Source of the DNA: an uncultured beta proteobacterium
Lineage (GTDB): Bacteria; Pseudomonadota; Gammaproteobacteria; Burkholderiales; Nitrosomonadaceae
Assembly (NCBI GenBank): GCA_900696615.1
Contig: CAADGS010000043.1
Span: 1 to 61,474, forward strand
Direction of reading: 5' to 3'
DNA length: 61,474 nucleotides
Shown here: piece by piece, positions 57,701 through 61,474 of the stretch
Layout: every line of letters starts with the position of its first letter
Numbering within the stretch: the first letter of the stretch is position 1
Made by a program: the position numbers and the translations under genes
Notes under the pieces: generated by a model
Told to the model about the DNA's origin: nothing
Databases searched by the model: none
The model's input: the letters and a program-made list of their open reading frames with translations, nothing else

Positions 57701-59838
57701 CCCTCAACGATTATAACGGCATCGTTGGTACCCCCGAATCTTTTAATCTGTTGCACGAGTTGCTTGAAGCCCAGTCATGGCGTATCGCCAACTGGCATGT
57801 CGCATCAGATGAAATCAATTATCGCCGCTTCTTCGATATCAATGACTTGGCCGCATTGCGCATGGAAGACTGCCACGTTTTTGAAACAACCCATCAGTTA
57901 GTACTTGAGTTGGTTGCCGAAGGCAAAGTAGACGGTTTGCGTATCGACCATCCCGACGGGTTATTCGATCCTCCCCAGTATTTTCAACGGCTGCAAGATC
58001 GTGTTGCGATGCGGTCGTCTCCGGTGGATGGCGAGAAATCCGTTTATATCGTGGCTGAAAAAATTCTCGCAAGCCATGAATCGTTACGTGAAGACTGGGC
58101 TATTCACGGTACCACCGGCTATGATTTCTGCAATTTGGTCAATGGATTGTTTGTAAACTCTCGCGCCAGAACCACTCTGGAACGAACTTACCGTTCGTTT
58201 ACCCATACTCGTCCGGATTTCGAAGAACTCGTCCATCACAGCAAGCACCAAATCATGAAACATGCAATGTCCAGCGAATTGAATGTATTGGCAGGACAAC
58301 TGAGTCGTATCTGTGAATTGCGACCGCACACGCGCGATTTCACCACCAATAATCTGCGTCATGCTCTCGCGGAAGTTATCGCCTGCCTTCCTGTTTACCG
58401 TACTTATGTGCGCTGCAATCAAGTGACGGCACTCGACCGCCGCTATGTTGAGTGGGCAGTAGCGCGTGCCAAGAAGCTAACCCAGATAATGGATATCAGT
58501 ATTTTCGATTTTCTCGGTTCGGTATTATTGCTCGATGCCGCGACTGACAAAGACCCGCTTTATGCCAATGCTATCACTACTTTTGCCATGAAGTTTCAGC
58601 AATTTTCCAGTCCGGTCATGGCCAAAGGTTATGAAGATACTGCATTTTACCGCTATCACCGCCTGATTTCCCTAAACGAAGTAGGTGGAAATCCCCGCAT
58701 CTTTGGCATCTCTATTAACGCCTTCCATGCCGAAAACGCTAAGCGGCTTGCATATTGGCCGCATGCCATGCTCAACACTTCCACTCACGATAGTAAGCGT
58801 AATGAAGATGTGCGCGCACGCATCAATGTGTTATCTGAAATTTCAAGTCACTGGCATAAGCGGGTGCTTCGCTGGCAACTACTTAATAAATCCAAAAAGC
58901 TATTTATCAACGATGAAGAAATCCCAAGTGCCAATGACGAATACTTGATTTATCAAACTTTAGTTGGCGTATGGCCACTCGGAGAACTAACCGAGGCCAA
59001 GCATCAGAGCCTATGTGAACGCCTGGAGCACTATATGCTGAAGGCAGTTCGTGAAGCAAAACAGCATACTAGTTGGATCAATTCCAATGCTTCTTACGAA
59101 GAGGGTTTGCTAGTTTTTATCAGAAAATTGCTTAATATTTCCGAGAAAAATGCCTTTCTCTCCGATTTCCAGATATTTCATCAAACCATAGGGCTTTGCG
59201 GGATGTTGAATTCGCTCTCGCAGCTCCTGCTTAAGTTGACCGTACCCGGTGTTCCCGATATCTATCAAGGTAATGAATTATGGAACTTTAGCCTTGTTGA
59301 TCCCGATAACCGTCAACCCGTTAATTATGCTCAATGCCAACAGTTACTTAAGGAATTGGCGATGCATGTCAGTGTTCCAAAAAACGAATTGGCACAAAAA
59401 GTCAAACTATTGTTAACTGACATGACTGACGGCCGTGCCAAGTTGTACCTGACATGGCAGCTTCTGCAAAGCCGCAGGCGCTGGCCGGATGTTTTTCTGC
59501 ACGGAACATACTTGCCGCTTTCGGTGACAGGACCGTACAAAGAACATATTTGCGCATTTGCACGCCAAACAGATGACGTTACATTGGTAATCGTCGCGCC
59601 GCGCTTATTCTACCGGCTTATGCCCATAATGGCCGATGAACTTCGGCACGAATTGCCATTGGGTGAAATCGCATGGGAAAATGCCACGATGATAAGAATC
59701 CCTAATCTTATAACGGGTAAACAAGGTATCAATGTCCTTACAGGAGAAAGCGTGTCACTGATGCAGGCCGGCAACCTCTCTCAATTATCCGCTGCGACCT
59801 TGCTTACTTCATTTCCGGTTGCATTGCTGCAATTCTGA
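54706..59838 (+). CDS. malQ-treY: Fused 4-alpha-glucanotransferase / malto-oligosyltrehalose synthase
   Basis: Two enzymes in one 1710-residue chain. Residues about 1-720 are a MalQ-type glucanotransferase: a sandwich domain, then WGMGDFTDL, catalytic RLDHVMGL, LIIGEDLG and TTHDLPTL. After a basic linker near 725-745, residues about 746-1710 are TreY, which turns the reducing end of a maltodextrin into a trehalose unit: ATYRLQLN, SNHGYDIVDH, catalytic GLRIDHPDGL, YIVAEKIL and STHDSKRNEDVRAR. All catalytic residues are present in both. The fusion would pass maltodextrins from MalQ to TreY and on to TreZ. It is the last gene of the operon. Confidence 0.95.
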   Translation: MNRSENEKLLAYLSKLAGIEPEYIDNWQQQHMTTPLTQRLLLTAMGLDVSSPEKIIEAIEEHELRPWQRILEPVTIVRQHAPWVRVVIKNLNADDDWKWRLELETGEQLQNQFHPKALHKINTKEIKHVSYTAWRLTLPQDLITGYHRLTLFHADQPCAEQVLIVCPATCYQPEAVVDAGRVWGPSVQLYAVRSERNWGMGDFTDLQLLLEQWAAQGADIIGLNPLHALFPHNPDHASPYSPSSRLFLNIFYLDVEAITDFHECDAARAILRTPEFQMRLEGLRTTDMVDYTGVAALKLPMLEMLFQHFREQHIALDSERAKAFRAFQANEGSHLYHHVLFEALQEFFHKQDPTIWGWPLWPEPYRQPKSAEVHEFELQYRDRIEFFTYLQWQAELQLAATGWRSLELGLGVGLYLDLAVSVDGGGADAWANQALYAIGVGIGAPPELSNQLGQDWGLPPFVPERLREAAYAPYIATLRHTMRYAGALRLDHVMGLMRQYWVPAGLPPTEGAYVCYPFEDLLGILALESQRNRCLIIGEDLGTVPTKVQTALPPLNILSYRLLVLEKEASGNFIAAQNYPAQALAAVTTHDLPTLSGYWEGRDIVQRTELQLFSSDQARRSQVVIRAQERAYLLLLLEQAGLLPQGVTVNPVSLPIATPEFILAVYTYLARSPAKVLMVQMEDLLEVREQINIPSTTTQHPNWRRKLPLYLEACTTDRRLLALAAAMRQERPRIHVSPKRSRRLQIPLATYRLQLNRNFTFAQATQLVPYLAQLGASHVYCSPYLKARPGSNHGYDIVDHNTLNPEIGTQQEFEVFCRTLHAHDMGQILDLVPNHMGIMGADNQWWLDVLENGPASAYASFFDIDWHPLKKELCGKVLLPILGKSYGNTLEDGELKLRFDSECNSFNVWYHHHRLPIAPREYPRLLRHRLSLLETQMRPDDPNLQELTSLVTAFDNLPPQQATSPDKILERRRDQELFKKRLAALMEISIPIKQMLTDTLNDYNGIVGTPESFNLLHELLEAQSWRIANWHVASDEINYRRFFDINDLAALRMEDCHVFETTHQLVLELVAEGKVDGLRIDHPDGLFDPPQYFQRLQDRVAMRSSPVDGEKSVYIVAEKILASHESLREDWAIHGTTGYDFCNLVNGLFVNSRARTTLERTYRSFTHTRPDFEELVHHSKHQIMKHAMSSELNVLAGQLSRICELRPHTRDFTTNNLRHALAEVIACLPVYRTYVRCNQVTALDRRYVEWAVARAKKLTQIMDISIFDFLGSVLLLDAATDKDPLYANAITTFAMKFQQFSSPVMAKGYEDTAFYRYHRLISLNEVGGNPRIFGISINAFHAENAKRLAYWPHAMLNTSTHDSKRNEDVRARINVLSEISSHWHKRVLRWQLLNKSKKLFINDEEIPSANDEYLIYQTLVGVWPLGELTEAKHQSLCERLEHYMLKAVREAKQHTSWINSNASYEEGLLVFIRKLLNISEKNAFLSDFQIFHQTIGLCGMLNSLSQLLLKLTVPGVPDIYQGNELWNFSLVDPDNRQPVNYAQCQQLLKELAMHVSVPKNELAQKVKLLLTDMTDGRAKLYLTWQLLQSRRRWPDVFLHGTYLPLSVTGPYKEHICAFARQTDDVTLVIVAPRLFYRLMPIMADELRHELPLGEIAWENATMIRIPNLITGKQGINVLTGESVSLMQAGNLSQLSAATLLTSFPVALLQF

Positions 59839-59857
59839 TTTCTCAAAACAAAGTTCT

Positions 59858-59878
59858 CCAGCAACACTGACTTGCTGG
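59858..59878. terminator. Hairpin after malQ-treY
   Basis: A 7-base stem CCAGCAA with TTGCTGG around a 7-base loop, 20 bases beyond the stop. No T-run follows, so it is only a candidate terminator between convergent genes. Confidence 0.35.
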
Positions 59879-60003
59879 CGCAATAGGATTGACGTTTACT
59901 CAGTAATTGCCCAACACACATTACAAATTACCATTAGTTAGCCAGCCCTGTTATTGAGTTTATAGGTTAAATCCAAATTCAGAAACTCAGTTGAATTGTG
60001 AAA

Positions 60004-60882
60004 CTAAACCAAGACCGATTTTAACAGCTTACCCATTTCGGCCGGATTGCGCGTAACCTTTATGCCGCAAGATTCCATAACTTCCAGCTTCTCTTGTGCG
60101 GTTCCCTTGCCTCCGGAAATAATGGCTCCCGCATGTCCCATGCGCTTGCCGGGTGGCGCGGTCACACCGGCAATAAAACCGACCACCGGTTTGGTCATAT
60201 GATCTTTGATCCAGCGCGCACAATCTTCTTCGTCGCTGCCCCCAATCTCGCCCACCATCAACACTGCGTCGGTTTCACCGTCATCATTGAACATTTGCAT
60301 GACATCGAGGTGTTTCAAGCCATTGACCGGATCGCCACCGATACCGATGCAGGTAGATTGCCCTAATCCAAGCTCCATCAATTGCGCCACTGCTTCATAG
60401 GTCAAGGTACCTGAACGTGAAACTACGCCGATTCGGCCTTTTCTATGAATATAACCAGGCATAATACCGATTTTGATCTCATCCGGCGTGATAATTCCCG
60501 GGCAATTTGGTCCAATCAAGCGGGTTTTCTTATGTTGCATTTTGTAACGAGTACGGATCATATCCCGGACCGGAATGCCCTCTGTGATGCAAATCACCAA
60601 ATCCAATTCGGCTTCCACGGCTTCATCTATCGCAGCCGCGGCAAAAGCAGGCGGCACATAAATGACCGATACGTTAGCGCCGGTTTGTTGCTTAGCTTCC
60701 TTTACCGTTGCGTAGACGGGAATACCTTCAAAATCCTCACCGGGTTTACGTGGATTCACGCCCGCAACAAAACAAGCTTTACCATTGGCATATTCACGAC
60801 ACATACGGGTATGAAACTGCCCGGTTTTTCCGGTAATTCCTTGTGTAATGACGCGACTGTCGCGATTAATCAGGATGGACAT
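60004..60882 (-). CDS. sucD: Succinyl-CoA synthetase subunit alpha
   Basis: TCA-cycle ligase subunit of 292 residues. The N-terminal CoA-binding domain starts [20 protein letters not shown]. The active-site histidine that is phosphorylated lies in [13 protein letters not shown] near residue 250. The [10 protein letters not shown] and [13 protein letters not shown] blocks are intact. It forms a heterotetramer with SucC, whose gene lies 33 bases upstream on the same strand, so the order is sucC-sucD. Confidence 0.97.
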   Translation of the reverse strand: MSILINRDSRVITQGITGKTGQFHTRMCREYANGKACFVAGVNPRKPGEDFEGIPVYATVKEAKQQTGANVSVIYVPPAFAAAAIDEAVEAELDLVICITEGIPVRDMIRTRYKMQHKKTRLIGPNCPGIITPDEIKIGIMPGYIHRKGRIGVVSRSGTLTYEAVAQLMELGLGQSTCIGIGGDPVNGLKHLDVMQMFNDDGETDAVLMVGEIGGSDEEDCARWIKDHMTKPVVGFIAGVTAPPGKRMGHAGAIISGGKGTAQEKLEVMESCGIKVTRNPAEMGKLLKSVLV

Positions 60883-60915
60883 GTAAACACTCCTTTATGA
60901 TTCAGCCTAGCTGGT

Positions 60916-61474
60916 TCAAGATGGTTGCGTTTTGGCCGCATTGACAGCTTTTTGCGCGGCATCGGCCATATTGTCTGCCGAAATGATCGTCAAGCCGGAA
61001 TCCGTCAGAATCTTTTTGCCTAACTCTACATTAGTGCCTTCCAACCGTACCACCAACGGAACCGAAAGTTGAACATCGCGCGCTGCAGCCACTACACCTT
61101 GTGCGATGACATCGCATTTCATAATACCGCCGAAAATATTGACCAGAATTGCTTGCAACTTAGGATTTCGTAACATAAGCTTAAAGGCTTCGGTCACTTT
61201 TTCCGCACTTGCTCCACCGCCTACATCAAGGAAATTGGCTGGGTTGCCGCCGTATAACTTGATAATATCCATCGTTGCCATCGCCAATCCTGCACCGTTT
61301 ACCAAACAGCCGATATTACCGTCAAGGGGAATATACGATAACTCATGTTTCGATGCTTCGATCTCAACGGGGTCTTCCTCGTCCAAATCGCGCAACGCAA
61401 CAATTTCAGGGTGCCGAAACAATGCATTGTCATCGAAATTCATTTTGGCGTCGAGCGCCATCACAAGATCTCCG
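60916..61474 (-). CDS. sucC: Succinyl-CoA synthetase subunit beta (5' part beyond window)
   Basis: C-terminal part, about 185 residues, of the ATP-grasp subunit of succinyl-CoA synthetase. The frame is open through the right edge (…[13 protein letters not shown]), so the gene starts outside. Blocks visible are the Mg-binding [15 protein letters not shown], the [19 protein letters not shown] block, [13 protein letters not shown] and the [16 protein letters not shown] block, which forms part of the CoA ligase flavodoxin-like domain. A normal subunit is about 385-390 residues, so about half is missing here. Confidence 0.95.
   Translation of the reverse strand, partial: GDLVMALDAKMNFDDNALFRHPEIVALRDLDEEDPVEIEASKHELSYIPLDGNIGCLVNGAGLAMATMDIIKLYGGNPANFLDVGGGASAEKVTEAFKLMLRNPKLQAILVNIFGGIMKCDVIAQGVVAAARDVQLSVPLVVRLEGTNVELGKKILTDSGLTIISADNMADAAQKAVNAAKTQPS

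Noticed and set aside
1..61474. CRISPR array, insertion sequence, tRNA or rRNA genes
   Set aside because: No regularly spaced repeats, transposase, cloverleaf or rRNA-like sequence was noticed on reading; a dedicated search tool was not available.

Overview
The window looks like chromosome from a betaproteobacterium of the ammonia-oxidising family Nitrosomonadaceae (Nitrosomonas-like). The main reasons are a urease operon followed by a UT-type urea transporter, hopanoid genes, and moderate-GC codon use. This assignment rests on gene content; no marker RNA gene is present. I see about 49 genes, most in head-to-tail groups with stop/start overlaps. I see no insertion sequence, tRNA, rRNA or CRISPR array.

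Layout. 1-2953: a LolCDE/MacB-like exporter (ATPase plus FtsX-type permease cut by the left edge). 3129-5158: a small parvulin, a DCC-family thiol protein translationally coupled to an alpha/beta hydrolase with a cysteine nucleophile, and a DUF4156 lipoprotein. 5416-8570: metY and an ABC-B exporter. 8585-14071 (minus): hopanoid and envelope genes (hpnG, shc, an MlaA-type lipoprotein, hpnA) and an ExbB-like proton channel without ExbD. 14072-14472: an AT-rich divergent region holding DnaA-box-like motifs, then xseA. 15832-20799: DUF423, a periplasmic coiled-coil protein, dsbB, xerD-ogt and htpG with a sigma-32-like promoter. 21386-29220 (minus): a motility operon flhB-flhA-flhF-flhG-fliA-motC-motD. 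29439-32842: a penicillin-acylase-family hydrolase, a decayed stretch and a TIGR04073 protein.

33164-46467 is a urea and metal island: a porin, ureD-A-B-C-E-F-G and a urea transporter on the plus strand; nikR and a TonB-dependent receptor on the minus strand; and a divergent three-gene metal ABC transporter. A palindrome resembling the NikR operator sits in the promoter region shared by the receptor and the ABC transporter. The genes together describe urea entry, urea hydrolysis, and the metal import and nickel sensing that urease needs.

46687-47964 encodes a REC-REC-GGDEF protein whose first receiver and whose GGDEF signature are both degenerate. 48334-59838 is a storage and osmolyte operon: treS-maltokinase, glgC, treZ and a MalQ-TreY fusion, joined by overlaps or a 4-base gap. 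It would link ADP-glucose/glycogen, maltodextrin and trehalose. The maltokinase part of TreS has Asn where its family has the catalytic Asp. The window closes with sucD and the 3' part of sucC on the minus strand.
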